Source of the DNA: an uncultured Muribaculaceae bacterium
GTDB taxonomy: Bacteria > Bacteroidota > Bacteroidia > Bacteroidales > Muribaculaceae
DNA length: 34,729 bases
Direction of reading: 5' to 3'
Assembly (NCBI GenBank): GCA_910585755.1
Contig: CAJUFH010000027.1
Coordinates: 1-34,729 of the forward strand
Shown here piece by piece: positions 15,562-24,492 of this stretch. The notes beneath the pieces are model-generated. The model was given only the letters and a program-made list of their open reading frames with translations. It had not been told where the DNA came from and ran no database searches. Made by a program: the position numbers and the translations under genes. How positions within the stretch are numbered: position 1 is the first letter of the stretch; each line of letters begins with the position of its first letter.

Positions 15562-16614
15562 TTAGTCTACGATGAGCATCGCGTCGCCGTATGCGCCGAA
15601 GCGGTAACCCTCCTTGACGGCCTCGTGGTAGGCGCGCATAACCAGGTCGTAGCCGCCGAACGCGCAGGTCATCATCAGCATCGTGGAGTAGGGGAGGTGG
15701 AAGCCGGTGACGAGGGCCGTGGCGACGGTGAAGGTATATGGAGGGAAGATGAACTTGTTGGTCCAGCCGGTGTAGGTCTTCATGTGGCCACCCATGCTTA
15801 CCGCGCTGGCTATGCCGCGGAGCGTCGAGGTACCCACGGCGCATACCTGCTTGCCGTCGTCCTTGGCCTTGTTGACCATTTCGACCAGCTCCTCGCTGAC
15901 GTTCATATCCTCGGAGTCCATACGGTGTTTGGTAAGATCCTCGACGTCGATTTCGCGGAACGCTCCCAGACCGCTGTGGACGGTCAGGAATCCCTGTTCG
16001 ACCCCTTTGATTTCAAGGCGCTTCAGCAGCTCGCGGCTGAAATGCAAGCCGGCAGAAGGGGCGACTACGGCTCCTTCGTTGCGGGCGAAGATGGTCTGGT
16101 AGTCCTCGGCGTCCTGCTCTTCCGGCTCGCGCTGGATATATTCGGGGAGGGGGGTCATTCCGAGCTTGAAGAGGTTAGCCTTGAACTCTTCGTGGGAACC
16201 GTCGTAAAGGAAGCGGAGGGTGCGGCCGCGGGATGTCGTGTTGTCGATAACCTCGGCGACCATCGACTCGTCGTCGCCGAAATAAAGTTTGTTTCCGATA
16301 CGGATTTTGCGGGCGGGCTCGACGAGCACGTCCCATAATTTGTGTTCCTCGTTGAGTTCGCGGAGGAGGAACACCTCGATTTTGGCCCCGGTCTTCTCCT
16401 TGTTGCCGTAGAGGCGTGCGGGGAACACGCGCGTGTCGTTGAACACCATCACGTCTCCTTCGCCGAAGTAGCCGAGGATTTCCTTGAATACCTTGTGCTC
16501 GATTTCGCCGGTTTTGCGGTGCACGACCATCAGGCGGCACTCGTCGCGCGCGGTAGCCGGGCGTTGTGCGATTAATTCGTCGGGAAGTTTGAATTTGAAC
16601 TGGGAAAGTTTCAT
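15562..16614 (-). CDS. queA: tRNA preQ1(34) S-adenosylmethionine ribosyltransferase-isomerase
   Basis: A 350-residue QueA protein. The enzyme transfers and isomerises the ribosyl group of SAM onto preQ1 in tRNA to give epoxyqueuosine. Visible family blocks include KLPDELIAQRPA near the N-terminus, VMVFNDTRVFPARL (about 52-65), APSAGLHFS (about 186-194), and PPYTFTVATALVTGFHLPYST near the end. Length is normal for the family. It sits 25 bp after truB and 20 bp before the DUF2148 gene, in the same minus-strand operon. Other queuosine genes are not in the window. Confidence 0.96.
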   Translation of the reverse strand: MKLSQFKFKLPDELIAQRPATARDECRLMVVHRKTGEIEHKVFKEILGYFGEGDVMVFNDTRVFPARLYGNKEKTGAKIEVFLLRELNEEHKLWDVLVEPARKIRIGNKLYFGDDESMVAEVIDNTTSRGRTLRFLYDGSHEEFKANLFKLGMTPLPEYIQREPEEQDAEDYQTIFARNEGAVVAPSAGLHFSRELLKRLEIKGVEQGFLTVHSGLGAFREIDVEDLTKHRMDSEDMNVSEELVEMVNKAKDDGKQVCAVGTSTLRGIASAVSMGGHMKTYTGWTNKFIFPPYTFTVATALVTGFHLPYSTMLMMTCAFGGYDLVMRAYHEAVKEGYRFGAYGDAMLIVD

Positions 16615-16639
16615 TTCTGTAAGATATGATGATGTTGTT

Positions 16640-17509
16640 TTATTCTTCGGTTATCTCTTCTTCTGTAGCCGCTTCAGCGGGGTGGCGGGTGTTGTTACGC
16701 TGGGCGAAGGTCAGGATGTCGGCGCGGTGGCGGAGAGGGGAGTCGCTTTCTTCCGTCTTGCGGGGGAGGAGCGGGGCTACCTGGATTGTCTCTCCGTTCT
16801 CGCCGGTTACCTCCATCGGGGCTGTGAGGATTATGTCGGCGGCCCGGTCGGGGGGAAGAGCCTCCTCGATGGTATGCGAGCCGACGCGCGTGCGGCGCAG
16901 GGCTGTCAGATGGGCGCCGCTGCCGAGGGCTGTCCCTATGTCGCGGGCGAGGGCCCTAATATAGGTGCCTTTTGAGCATACGACCCTTACTTCCAGTTCT
17001 GTCGGCTTGAACGACAGCAGCTCCAGCTCGTCGATTACCAGTATTTTGGGCTTCAGCTCAACTTCCTGGCCGGTGCGGGCCATCTTGTAGGCGCGGTGGC
17101 CGTCGACCTTGCAGGCGGAATATGCCGGTGGCACCTGCTCTATGCGGCCTCGGAATCGTCCGAGCGCCTCCAGGGCCAGTTCGCGGGTGATATGGTCTGT
17201 AGGATAAGTCGCGTCGATTTCTGTCTCGAGGTCGAAGGAGGGGGTTGTGGCCCCCAGGGCGATTGTCGCTATATACTCCTTGACGCCGCTCTGCAGCTCG
17301 TCGATGCGTTTGGTGGCTTTGCCGGAGCATACGATCATGACCCCTGTCGCGAGGGGGTCGAGGGTTCCGGCATGCCCTACCTTTATTTTCTTTATTCCGG
17401 CATGCCGCAGACGGGAGACCAGCGCCGAACGCAGTTTCTTTACCACGTGGAACGACGACCATCCCAGCGGCTTGTCGATTACCATTATTTCTCCTTCGAG
17501 CGGATTCAT
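16640..17509 (-). CDS. truB: tRNA pseudouridine(55) synthase
   Basis: A 289-residue TruB. The enzyme makes pseudouridine at position 55 in the T-loop of tRNA. The catalytic block VGHAGTLDPLATG gives Asp51 as nucleophile. An N-terminal IDKPLGWSSF motif (11-20), YSACKVDGHRAY (about 129-140), and CSKGTYIRALARDIGTALG (about 178-196) are all as in the family. The last about 45 residues (after EVTGENGETIQVAPL) form a polar tail of low similarity ending in EEEITEE. It lies between uppP and queA, an order common in Bacteroidetes. Confidence 0.96.
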   Translation of the reverse strand: MNPLEGEIMVIDKPLGWSSFHVVKKLRSALVSRLRHAGIKKIKVGHAGTLDPLATGVMIVCSGKATKRIDELQSGVKEYIATIALGATTPSFDLETEIDATYPTDHITRELALEALGRFRGRIEQVPPAYSACKVDGHRAYKMARTGQEVELKPKILVIDELELLSFKPTELEVRVVCSKGTYIRALARDIGTALGSGAHLTALRRTRVGSHTIEEALPPDRAADIILTAPMEVTGENGETIQVAPLLPRKTEESDSPLRHRADILTFAQRNNTRHPAEAATEEEITEE

Positions 17510-17536
17510 CGGTTGGCAGTTTGGTTACGGGACTAT

Positions 17537-18376
17537 TTACCAGCAGATGCAGAGTACGCCGACGATAACGCAGTAGATTGCGAACCATACCAGGCCTCCG
17601 CGCTTGACAAGCTCAATCATCCATTTGCAGGCCAGACACCCTACGATGAAGGAGGCCAGGAAGCCGACGGCCATGGGGAGGAAGCCTATCGGGGAGTCGG
17701 CTCCGTCGCCTCCGAGGAGTTTGACGATATCGAGCAGCGCCTCGCCGAGAATCGGTATGATTACCATGAAGAAGGAGAACTGGGCTACCTCGGAACGCTT
17801 GTCGCCGAGCATTATGCCCGTGGCGATGGTGGTGCCGGAGCGGGAGAGGCCCGGAAGGACCGCTACCGCCTGGGAGCATCCTATGATGAAAGCGTCCCAC
17901 CAGGAGATGGAGCGCCCTTTTTCGGCGGAAACGACATGGGAAGCGCCGTTGCCGCTGGCGGCTGTATAAGTGCGGGTGAAATACGCGAAGGCGAGCAACA
18001 GGGCGGTTACGCACAGGCAGATTCCGACCGTCATAAGATCACCGCCGAAAAATCCTTCCACATAGTCCTTGAAGAACACTCCGACAATCCCAACGGGTAC
18101 GCAGGAGAGCAGGATTTTCCAGACATAAGTAGTGTTGGCGTCGCGGCGGAAAGTGAAGAAGGAGGTGCAGAGAGGCACGAACCGTTTCCAAAGCACCACG
18201 ATGGTGGAGAGCACGGTCGCGACATGGAGCACCACGTCGAATTGCAGGGAGTCGGCACCAGAAAGCTTCAATCCGAGAATTTCGCGGAAAATTTCCAGAT
18301 GTCCGCTGGAGCTTATGGGGAGATATTCGGCCAGTCCCTGTACGATGCCGAGAATCAGAGCGTCTAACCAGTCCAT
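17537..18376 (-). CDS. uppP: Undecaprenyl-diphosphatase (UppP/BacA)
   Basis: A 279-residue integral membrane protein. It dephosphorylates undecaprenyl diphosphate to recycle the lipid carrier for peptidoglycan and other envelope polymers. The two family motifs are present: QGLAEYLPISSSGHLEI (13-29) and LPGLSRSGTTIATG (174-187). Several hydrophobic segments fit the 7 to 8 helices of the family. Length is normal. It follows a DUF3098 gene by 72 bp and precedes truB by 27 bp. The supply of lipid carrier links it functionally with the surface-glycan genes in the window, by inference. Confidence 0.95.
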   Translation of the reverse strand: MDWLDALILGIVQGLAEYLPISSSGHLEIFREILGLKLSGADSLQFDVVLHVATVLSTIVVLWKRFVPLCTSFFTFRRDANTTYVWKILLSCVPVGIVGVFFKDYVEGFFGGDLMTVGICLCVTALLLAFAYFTRTYTAASGNGASHVVSAEKGRSISWWDAFIIGCSQAVAVLPGLSRSGTTIATGIMLGDKRSEVAQFSFFMVIIPILGEALLDIVKLLGGDGADSPIGFLPMAVGFLASFIVGCLACKWMIELVKRGGLVWFAIYCVIVGVLCICW

Positions 18377-18448
18377 ATTAAATAGTTGAAATGCGGCGAC
18401 ACGCGCGGCATACGCAGCCGGAAGCGCGCCACCGCCGATGTCGGGCGA

Positions 18449-18736
18449 TTATTTGTTACTGTCGGTGGTTTCTTCCGATTTCTTTCCGGGGCGCAGGATA
18501 ATCGAGACGCCGAGGGCGATAAAGCCGAGGAACGCGATTGTAGGCCCTACGACGATGCGTCGCGCCGAGAAGATGTCGGGGTTGAACTGGACCTCGGTCG
18601 ACGAGCCGCCGAGCATGAGGAGGAAACCTATGACAATCAGCAGGGCGGAGGCGCCCATCAGTATGAAATTGCGTTTTCCGAGAGGGAACTGCGAGGCGCT
18701 CTCGCGCTCTATGCGGTTTTCTTTATTGGAAGCCAT
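18449..18736 (-). CDS. DUF3098 small membrane protein
   Basis: A 95-residue protein with two hydrophobic helices (about 25-45, containing NFILMGASALLIVIGFLLML, and about 65-85, containing VVGPTIAFLGFIALGVSII). The order ftsX, DUF3098, uppP is a recurring Bacteroidetes arrangement, which identifies it as DUF3098. The function is unknown. A role near the division or lipid-carrier machinery is suggested only by position. The C-terminus is charged (RPGKKSEETTDSNK). Confidence 0.85.
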   Translation of the reverse strand: MASNKENRIERESASQFPLGKRNFILMGASALLIVIGFLLMLGGSSTEVQFNPDIFSARRIVVGPTIAFLGFIALGVSIILRPGKKSEETTDSNK

Positions 18737-18787
18737 TTTCAGAAATAAAGGATTGTAACGGATGAGGGGAAATTTTGGGGAGGGAGG

Positions 18788-19660
18788 TCAGTCGAACATA
18801 TCGTCGTAGCTGGCGCGGAGGTAGCGGTTGGTCGCGAACACCGCAGCGAGGGCGCAAATCGCGACACCGATTACGAGCACGGCCGCGAACACAACCGCGA
18901 GCGTGCCCCAGGGGAGGAGCGAGTCCATGGCGGGGTCGAGGGTCTTGGCCCAGCCGACGAGGAGGGCGAGGAGCCCGCAGGCGAATACTCCGGCGATTAC
19001 TCCCTGAATGACGTTGGAAACCAGGAAGGGGCGGCGAATGAAGGAGCCTTTGGCCCCGACGAGCTTCATCGTGTGGATCAGGAAACGCCGGGCGTAGACG
19101 GTTAGGCGCACGGTATTGTTGATGAGCACGAAGCTGATCAGGAGCAGCGCGGCGGCGATGATTAGTAGTATGGTGTTGAGCATCCGCGCGTTTCGGGCGA
19201 GGTTACCAACCATTTCCTTGTTTACGGACACCTCTTCGACCTCCGGCTTGGCTTCCCAGGAAGCGGCGAGCCGGGAGATGCTGTCGACGTCGGCGTAGAC
19301 CGAGGTTACCCGGATGTCAATCATCGGCGCGTATGGGTTCACGCCCAACAGTTCGACCAGTTCGGCTCCTTCGCCCTGGGTCTCTTCGGCCATTACCTGG
19401 TCGGCTGTGAGATAGGTGAAGCCTGAGATATAGGGGGCGTTGGCACATTCGGCCTGAAGCCGTTCGGCGGCGCCCGGCGCGACGCTGTCGCGGAGCACCA
19501 CTGTGAAACCCATTTTCTCTTTTACCTGGCGGTCGATGCCGCTGTACGTTATGTTGATAGCCGCTACGAGGCCGAGGATGAAGAGGACGAGCATTACCGA
19601 GATGGTGGAGGTCACTCGGTCGCCGATTCCGGCTGTGCGGTGGTGGTTTTGATTCTCCAT
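18788..19660 (-). CDS. ftsX: Cell division protein FtsX (ABC permease)
   Basis: About 290 residues from the ATG at 19660. Visible are an N-terminal transmembrane segment (about 18-38, containing ISVMLVLFILGLVAAINITY), an extracytoplasmic domain (about 40-165), and three C-terminal helices (about 170-285) with the FtsX pattern TVRLTVYARRFLIHTMKLVGA. FtsX pairs with the FtsE ATPase to control peptidoglycan hydrolases at division. FtsE is not in this window, as is usual in Bacteroidetes. The frame stays open upstream to 19726. The shorter start is chosen because the extra 22 residues look random and the start at 19660 gives a normal FtsX cytoplasmic N-terminus (MENQNHHRTAG). It heads the ten-gene operon. 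Confidence 0.9.
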   Translation of the reverse strand: MENQNHHRTAGIGDRVTSTISVMLVLFILGLVAAINITYSGIDRQVKEKMGFTVVLRDSVAPGAAERLQAECANAPYISGFTYLTADQVMAEETQGEGAELVELLGVNPYAPMIDIRVTSVYADVDSISRLAASWEAKPEVEEVSVNKEMVGNLARNARMLNTILLIIAAALLLISFVLINNTVRLTVYARRFLIHTMKLVGAKGSFIRRPFLVSNVIQGVIAGVFACGLLALLVGWAKTLDPAMDSLLPWGTLAVVFAAVLVIGVAICALAAVFATNRYLRASYDDMFD

Positions 19661-19752
19661 AAAATGTGTACGGAGCCATTCCCGGCTGCCGTTCTGCCCG
19701 GTATACGGGCGTTGGCGGCAACACAAATGGCCCTACTGACGCTAATTTCGTG

Positions 19753-19784
19753 CAAAATTACAACATCGATATCCCCTTGTCAAT
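19753..19784 (-). promoter_or_regulatory. Putative promoter for the ftsX operon
   Basis: On the minus strand TAATTTTG (19760-19753) matches the -7 consensus TAnnTTTG. An ATTG (19784-19781) sits 20 bp upstream as a partial -33 box. It lies roughly 90 bp before the preferred ftsX start, leaving a leader of about 85 bases. The match is good at -7 and weaker at -33. Confidence 0.55.
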
Positions 19785-19834
19785 GTTTTTTATATTAAAA
19801 TTCCCTAAAAGCCGTCCGTTACGTCAAGACCGCT

Positions 19835-20575
19835 CTAAAAAGTATAGTCCAAGCCGACGTTCAGGTAGACGTTGTAGGTGTTCATGTCAATCTTGCGCAC
19901 GGATTTCCTCAAAACGCTTTCCAGACCCCATTGCAGGCCGGCGCGCACTCCGAGCCCTCGGAACACGCGGCGGGAAGCGGCGATTGTCAGGCCGTAGTCG
20001 AAACGGCTTAGGTCAGAGGAGTAGTCGTATTCAGCGCAGTCAATCCCGATCGCCGCGTGCATGGGGGTCTCCCGAATCTGGCCGCTGTGGACCAATCCGG
20101 TAAATTCGCGGTCTACGGCGACCGCGAAGTAGACTCCGGCATCGAAACGCCAGTCGCGGACAGGCCGGAACACAGCGGTCAACGGAATGGAGATATAGCT
20201 TATGTTCGTGGTGTTCTTTATGTTGCCGGTGAAATAGCCAGTGCGTGTGCCGGTAGCGTTTCCGGCGAGGATGTTCATTGTCAGATGGTAGTTGCGGGCG
20301 CTGATGCCGGTCTCCATCCCGACAGTTTCGTATCCCGCCCCTAAGGCGAGCCCCCACTTCTCAGACACCATCCTGGCGGCATCCACCGAGACCGCAAAGT
20401 GGGCGTCGGGATTGTAACTTCTGATTTTCCTGATTTCGGCCGGGAGCCCCATAGGAGTTGTCCCCCCGATGTTGTAAGCGGCGGTTACGCGGAGATCGAC
20501 CGCTCCCCGGGATATGGCGGAAGCGGCCGCAGGGCATAAGGCGAGAAGCGCCAGGTATGAAATAGCTTTCTTCAT
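19835..20575 (-). CDS. Outer-membrane beta-barrel protein (PorT-like)
   Basis: A 246-residue protein with a signal peptide (about 1-20, ending in AASA) and a C-terminal ...NVGLDYTF ending in Phe, as usual for outer-membrane barrels. Alternating strand segments (LRVTAAYNIGG, FAVSVDAARMVSEKWGLALGAGYE, YISIPLTAVFRPVRDWRFDAGVY, and others) fit the outer-membrane beta-barrel domain of Bacteroidetes. No specific function can be read. It is last in a three-gene operon with a PCMD lipoprotein (15-bp gap) and an acidic-tagged lipoprotein, so the three may form one surface complex, by inference. Confidence 0.75.
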   Translation of the reverse strand: MKKAISYLALLALCPAAASAISRGAVDLRVTAAYNIGGTTPMGLPAEIRKIRSYNPDAHFAVSVDAARMVSEKWGLALGAGYETVGMETGISARNYHLTMNILAGNATGTRTGYFTGNIKNTTNISYISIPLTAVFRPVRDWRFDAGVYFAVAVDREFTGLVHSGQIRETPMHAAIGIDCAEYDYSSDLSRFDYGLTIAASRRVFRGLGVRAGLQWGLESVLRKSVRKIDMNTYNVYLNVGLDYTF

Positions 20576-20590
20576 GTCGCGTCGTGCTGG

Positions 20591-21676
20591 TTAGTCGTAA
20601 AGTGTTATTTCGACCTCGTCAACAACCAGGGTGCTTTCCGGGGCTCCGTCGTAAACGTCGCCGTCGCGGCTTGAGGAGAATATCACAGCCAGGTTGTAAC
20701 CCCCGGCGCGAAGCAGCGTCGGGTCAATATCGGCTGTGTAAACAAACGGGATGTCGAAAGAGGCGAACGACTCCCCGGGGGTGTCGACGGCAGCCGCCTC
20801 GTCGAGTTCGGCTCTTGCCACGATTGCCGGGCTGTTCTTGATAGTGAAGCCGTTGAGGTGTTCTACGCCATTGTCCGTGCGGTAGAGCACGGCCTGGATT
20901 TTGCAATGGTCGGGCTGTCGGGAGGCGAGAGTCAGCCCCCCGGAGCGGTATTTGAATTTGCCTTTGAAACGTTCGGGCCGGGACATGAACGGGAGGCCGA
21001 ACTGAGTCGATTCCTTAGGCTCGCGCATTGAAGAGTCGAAAACGCCGATGAACAGGTTCCCCGCGGCTATCGGGCGGTCGATCTGGCCGGTGAGGCGCGT
21101 TACGAGCTTTGCGGCCGCGGCGCCGGCATACGATTCCGTGGTGGGCTGGGTCGGGAAGGCCGTGAAGTCGTCGTTCTTGTTGGTCAGGAAGCTGTACGCG
21201 TCGTTGCCGCAGGCCCATATGTTGAGTTCTGCGGGGGTGCCGTAACCGTCGCGCGTCTCGTAGGGAATCTTATAGCGGGCGCGTTCTGGCTGTTTCCAGT
21301 TGTCAAACCCGTAAGTAGTCGGGAGATTGCTGAAACGGACAGTAACCGTATAGGTCTTGTGCCATTTGCTGTCCTCGCTAATGACGGTGAACTGCCGGGG
21401 GGCGGTATAGTCGGTGACTTCTGCCGGATCGGGGGTGATTTTGGCACCCTCCGACAGGGTATAGGTAAGGCGCATGTCGGCAAGGTCGGTGCCTGGAGCA
21501 GCGTAAATATCTATTATCTCCGCGTTTATATTGATGGAGACGTTCAATATGTCGTCGGCCTGGGAGGAAACGCCTGTGATGTCAACCTCTATGTTAGGCA
21601 TCTCATCCTTGACGCACCCGGAGAGAGTGGCGCCAAGGATGAGACACGATAAGACGTATGATAGTTTGTTTTTCAT
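20591..21676 (-). CDS. PCMD domain lipoprotein
   Basis: A 361-residue lipoprotein with lipobox LSGC and Cys at about residue 21, followed by VKDEM. This K-D-E run after Cys resembles the acidic lipoprotein export signal that sends lipoproteins to the cell surface in Bacteroidetes. An Ig-like N-terminal part (about 30-115, ending KTYTVTVRFS) precedes a PCMD-type domain (about 120-361, YGFDNWKQPERARYKIP, and a C-terminal strand end ESTLVVDEVEITLYD). PCMD is a putative carbohydrate metabolism domain with no assigned reaction that I know. Glycan binding is a plausible inference. The gene is flanked by 15-bp and 23-bp gaps in its operon. Confidence 0.78.
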   Translation of the reverse strand: MKNKLSYVLSCLILGATLSGCVKDEMPNIEVDITGVSSQADDILNVSININAEIIDIYAAPGTDLADMRLTYTLSEGAKITPDPAEVTDYTAPRQFTVISEDSKWHKTYTVTVRFSNLPTTYGFDNWKQPERARYKIPYETRDGYGTPAELNIWACGNDAYSFLTNKNDDFTAFPTQPTTESYAGAAAAKLVTRLTGQIDRPIAAGNLFIGVFDSSMREPKESTQFGLPFMSRPERFKGKFKYRSGGLTLASRQPDHCKIQAVLYRTDNGVEHLNGFTIKNSPAIVARAELDEAAAVDTPGESFASFDIPFVYTADIDPTLLRAGGYNLAVIFSSSRDGDVYDGAPESTLVVDEVEITLYD

Positions 21677-21699
21677 TCAATTGGAGGGAGCAGTCGGGG

Positions 21700-22962
21700 T
21701 CAGTTGGCCTGAGGTTGGCGGAGTTGGATTTTGCCGTTTGCGGCGATGAAGTCGGCGGCAGAGATTTTCTTGCCAGTCGCGCCCCACTGCCCGAGGCCGA
21801 GTACGCAGATGTATTTCGCGGGGTTCTCCATCGGGTTCACGCCAGGGCCTACGGGGTCGAGCTTGCGCAGCGAGTGGGGGTAATCATCGGCAAACACCAT
21901 GTTGCGATACAGTACCATCACGCCGTCGCCCCATTCCTGTCCGTTCCATTCGAGGATGTTGTAGCCGGCGGCCTCAGCGACAGCCTTTACGTTCGCGTAG
22001 TCGGGAGCGTTCTTGTCGGCAAGAATATAGTTGGCGAATCCGTCGGCATCGATTTTAGTCTGGTAGTCGCTGATCGCCAAGGGAGTATATGTGTCGGAAT
22101 TACCGACGCACACAGACCAGTATCTCATGTCGGCGGTTGCGAACTCGCCGACGTTTTTGGGGTAGGAGGGTGCCTTGAAGTTGAACACCATCACGTTCTC
22201 CGGCTCCAGCACGTTGCGGGTATAGCAGTATTCAGCGGGACCGTTGGGGTAAGCGAACGCGAACGGCGCGCGGAAGAACAGCAGGTTGGGGGTGGAGGAA
22301 AAGGCGGCCGCGGGGAGCTGCATATCGCCGCGGAGACCGCTCATCTCGCGTTCAGGGGTGGCAACGAGCTTGCCGGTTTTCAGGTCGAGGCCCTTTATCA
22401 CAGGCATGCCGACTCCTCCCTGAATCCCGTTCTCGGGGATGTAGTAGCGAAGGATTGTGCATACTTTCTTGACATCGGCGTCAAACCAGACAATGTTTTT
22501 CTTGCCGTTGCTGACGGAGGCCGGGGCATCGGTCGGCAGTATGTGGATTGTGTACTTACGGCTGCCGGCCGCAGAGGTGAGGAATGGGTTGACGGAGCCT
22601 TCGTCGGGCACTATGTCCACATCCATAAGGCTGAACCCCCGCTCGCAGTAGCTGGTCTGCTCGTCATCGTCGTAGACATTGTAGCTCAGGAAGCGGGAAT
22701 CGGGGAACTCGCCTTCGATAACCAGTCCGAGGTCGGGATTCTTCTCAGCGTCGAAGGTGTATTCCCAGTAATACGCGAAATGGTCGGGATAGAACTGGAG
22801 GGTCATATTGTCTCCGCGGAGCACGTCGCCCCACATATCGGTGTATTCGACGGGTTTGTTTCCATTGTCGTTATTGTCGTCGTCGCTGCAGGCAGCGATT
22901 CCAAAAGCGACAGCAGGAGCTGCGGCCAGCATCGCTATCTGTTTCAGAGTTGGAAATTTCAT
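21700..22962 (-). CDS. Surface-tagged lipoprotein of unknown function
   Basis: A 420-residue predicted lipoprotein with lipobox IAAC and Cys at about residue 25, directly followed by SDDDNNDN. This is a strong acidic lipoprotein export signal as in Bacteroides surface lipoproteins. The mature part contains TLQFYPDHFAYYWEYTFDAE, FPDSRFLSYNVYDDDE, and a region RYWSVCVGNSDTYTPLAISD, which recalls DUF1254/DUF1214-type proteins in feel, but I cannot confirm a family. A promoter-like sequence lies just upstream (22994-23024), so it is the first gene of the three-gene surface operon. Confidence 0.7.
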   Translation of the reverse strand: MKFPTLKQIAMLAAAPAVAFGIAACSDDDNNDNGNKPVEYTDMWGDVLRGDNMTLQFYPDHFAYYWEYTFDAEKNPDLGLVIEGEFPDSRFLSYNVYDDDEQTSYCERGFSLMDVDIVPDEGSVNPFLTSAAGSRKYTIHILPTDAPASVSNGKKNIVWFDADVKKVCTILRYYIPENGIQGGVGMPVIKGLDLKTGKLVATPEREMSGLRGDMQLPAAAFSSTPNLLFFRAPFAFAYPNGPAEYCYTRNVLEPENVMVFNFKAPSYPKNVGEFATADMRYWSVCVGNSDTYTPLAISDYQTKIDADGFANYILADKNAPDYANVKAVAEAAGYNILEWNGQEWGDGVMVLYRNMVFADDYPHSLRKLDPVGPGVNPMENPAKYICVLGLGQWGATGKKISAADFIAANGKIQLRQPQAN

Positions 22963-22993
22963 GTGATTTTATGTGTTAGTGATTGGATAGACG

Positions 22994-23024
22994 CGAAGTT
23001 AGACTTTTTGTGAGGATTTAGCAA
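22994..23024 (-). promoter_or_regulatory. Putative promoter of the surface lipoprotein operon
   Basis: On the minus strand a TTG (23024-23022) is followed, after 20 bp, by TAACTTCG (23001-22994), matching the Bacteroidetes TTG / TAnnTTTG spacing. The -7 box has C for the last T. It lies about 30 bp upstream of the lipoprotein start, leaving a short leader. Confidence 0.65.
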
Positions 23025-23063
23025 CAATTATCCCTTTTTGGCCAATTATAAGGCCTATGTCGC

Positions 23064-24401
23064 CTATTGAGCGAGTTCGCAGAGGAGGGTGGCGGAAGAG
23101 CTGCCGACGACGCGCACCTTGATGGTGTCGCCGACGCGGAAGTCTCCGCGGGGGAAGACGCAGGTCTTGTTCTGTTCCGTGCGGCCGATCCAGCGGTCTG
23201 TGCTGCGCTTCGACACCCCTTCGACCAGGACGTCGAAAACTTTCCCCTCGTCGCGGCGGTTCGATTGGGCCGACAGCTCGTTCTGGAGGGCGATCATGCG
23301 GTTGAGGCGCTCGATTTTCACATCTTCAGGGATGTTGTCGGGCATCTCGCGGGACGCGAGCGTTCCGGGGCGTTCCGAGTACTTGAACATAAAGGCGGAG
23401 TCGAACCCGGCTTCGCGCATCAGCGAGAGGGTCTGCTCGAAGTCCTCTTCAGTCTCGTCGTGGAAGCCGGTGAAGAGGTCGGTCGAGAGGCCGCATCCGG
23501 GGATTCGCTCGCGGATGGCGCGGACGCGTCCGAGGTACCATTCGCGGGTATATTTGCGGTTCATCGCTTTCAGCACCTTGTCGGAACCTGACTGCACGGG
23601 CAGGTGGACGTGGTTGCAGATGTTGGGATAGCGGGCGATGGTGTCTATTGTCTCGTCCGACATGTCCTTGGGGTGGGAGGTGGTGAAGCGGACGCACATG
23701 TCGGGAGCTGCTTCGGCCACGGCGGCGAGGAGGGCGGCGAAATCGGTTACCGTCCCGTCTTCGGCGACATGGCGGTAGGAGTTGACGTTCTGCCCGAGAA
23801 GGGTCACCTCCTTGAAGCCTCGGGCGCGGAGGTCGGCAAGCTCGTTGAGGATGCTGCCAAGCTCGCGGGAGCGCTCGCGTCCGCGGGTGTAGGGCACGAT
23901 GCAGTAGGAGCAGAAATTGTTGCAGCCGCGCATGATGCTGATATACCCGCTGACGCGGTTGCCGGAGATGCGCGAGGGAATCACGTCGCGGTATGTCTCC
24001 GTGGTCGACAGCTCGACGTTGATGGCCTTTTCCCCTTTTTCCGCCGCGGCGAAGAGGTTAGGGAGGTCGAGGTATGAGTCGGGTCCGGCCACGAGATCGA
24101 CACCGTGCTCCCAGATCAGTTCCTCCTTGGCGCGCTCGGCCATGCACCCTATGACTCCGATTATATACGGCACTCCGCGGCGCTTGCGGCGCACGGAGCC
24201 GAGGTATTGCAGGCGGCTTACGATTTTCTGCTCTGCGTTGTCGCGGATGGAGCAGGTGTTGAGCAGCACCGCGTCGGCTTCTTCGGGGGTTTCGGCGGCG
24301 GTGTATCCGGCCATTTCCATAATCGAGGCCACGACCTCGCTGTCGGCGGCGTTCATCTGGCAGCCGTATGTCTCTATGAAGAGTTTCTTTTCTTTTTCCA
24401 T
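23064..24401 (-). CDS. miaB: tRNA-2-methylthio-N6-dimethylallyladenosine synthase
   Basis: A 445-residue MiaB. The enzyme adds a methylthio group to i6A37 of tRNA using two iron-sulfur clusters. The N-terminal domain has TYGCQMNAAD (Cys14), LLNTCSIRDNAEQK (Cys50) and VIGCMAER (Cys86) for the auxiliary cluster. The radical-SAM motif is RGCNNFCSYCIVPYTRGRE (158-176, Cys160, 164, 167). A C-terminal TRAM domain covers the last about 65 residues. Length and motifs are normal. It diverges from the CoA-transferase gene, with a palindrome in the gap. Confidence 0.97.
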   Translation of the reverse strand: MEKEKKLFIETYGCQMNAADSEVVASIMEMAGYTAAETPEEADAVLLNTCSIRDNAEQKIVSRLQYLGSVRRKRRGVPYIIGVIGCMAERAKEELIWEHGVDLVAGPDSYLDLPNLFAAAEKGEKAINVELSTTETYRDVIPSRISGNRVSGYISIMRGCNNFCSYCIVPYTRGRERSRELGSILNELADLRARGFKEVTLLGQNVNSYRHVAEDGTVTDFAALLAAVAEAAPDMCVRFTTSHPKDMSDETIDTIARYPNICNHVHLPVQSGSDKVLKAMNRKYTREWYLGRVRAIRERIPGCGLSTDLFTGFHDETEEDFEQTLSLMREAGFDSAFMFKYSERPGTLASREMPDNIPEDVKIERLNRMIALQNELSAQSNRRDEGKVFDVLVEGVSKRSTDRWIGRTEQNKTCVFPRGDFRVGDTIKVRVVGSSSATLLCELAQ

Positions 24402-24460
24402 ATTTTCAGTGGCCTTCGGGCATTGTGGGGCGAAAGTGTGCTATAAAACAGACTTTAAAA

Positions 24461-24492
24461 TTTGTCCGTGACGCGCAAATGGCCTAATTTTG
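24461..24492 (+). promoter_or_regulatory. Putative promoter for the CoA-transferase gene
   Basis: TTTG (24461-24464), 20 bp, then TAATTTTG (24485-24492) is a full match to the Bacteroidetes primary sigma factor consensus. The transcription start would be near 24499, about 75 bases before the ATG. The -7 box is also half of an 18-bp palindrome. Confidence 0.75.

Noticed and set aside
17096..18367. Antisense open frame of 423 codons
   Set aside because: It covers truB and uppP on the other strand and resembles no family.
21658..23013. Antisense open frame of 451 codons
   Set aside because: It lies opposite a lipoprotein gene with clear signal and lipobox. Long antisense frames are expected in GC-rich genes with biased codons.
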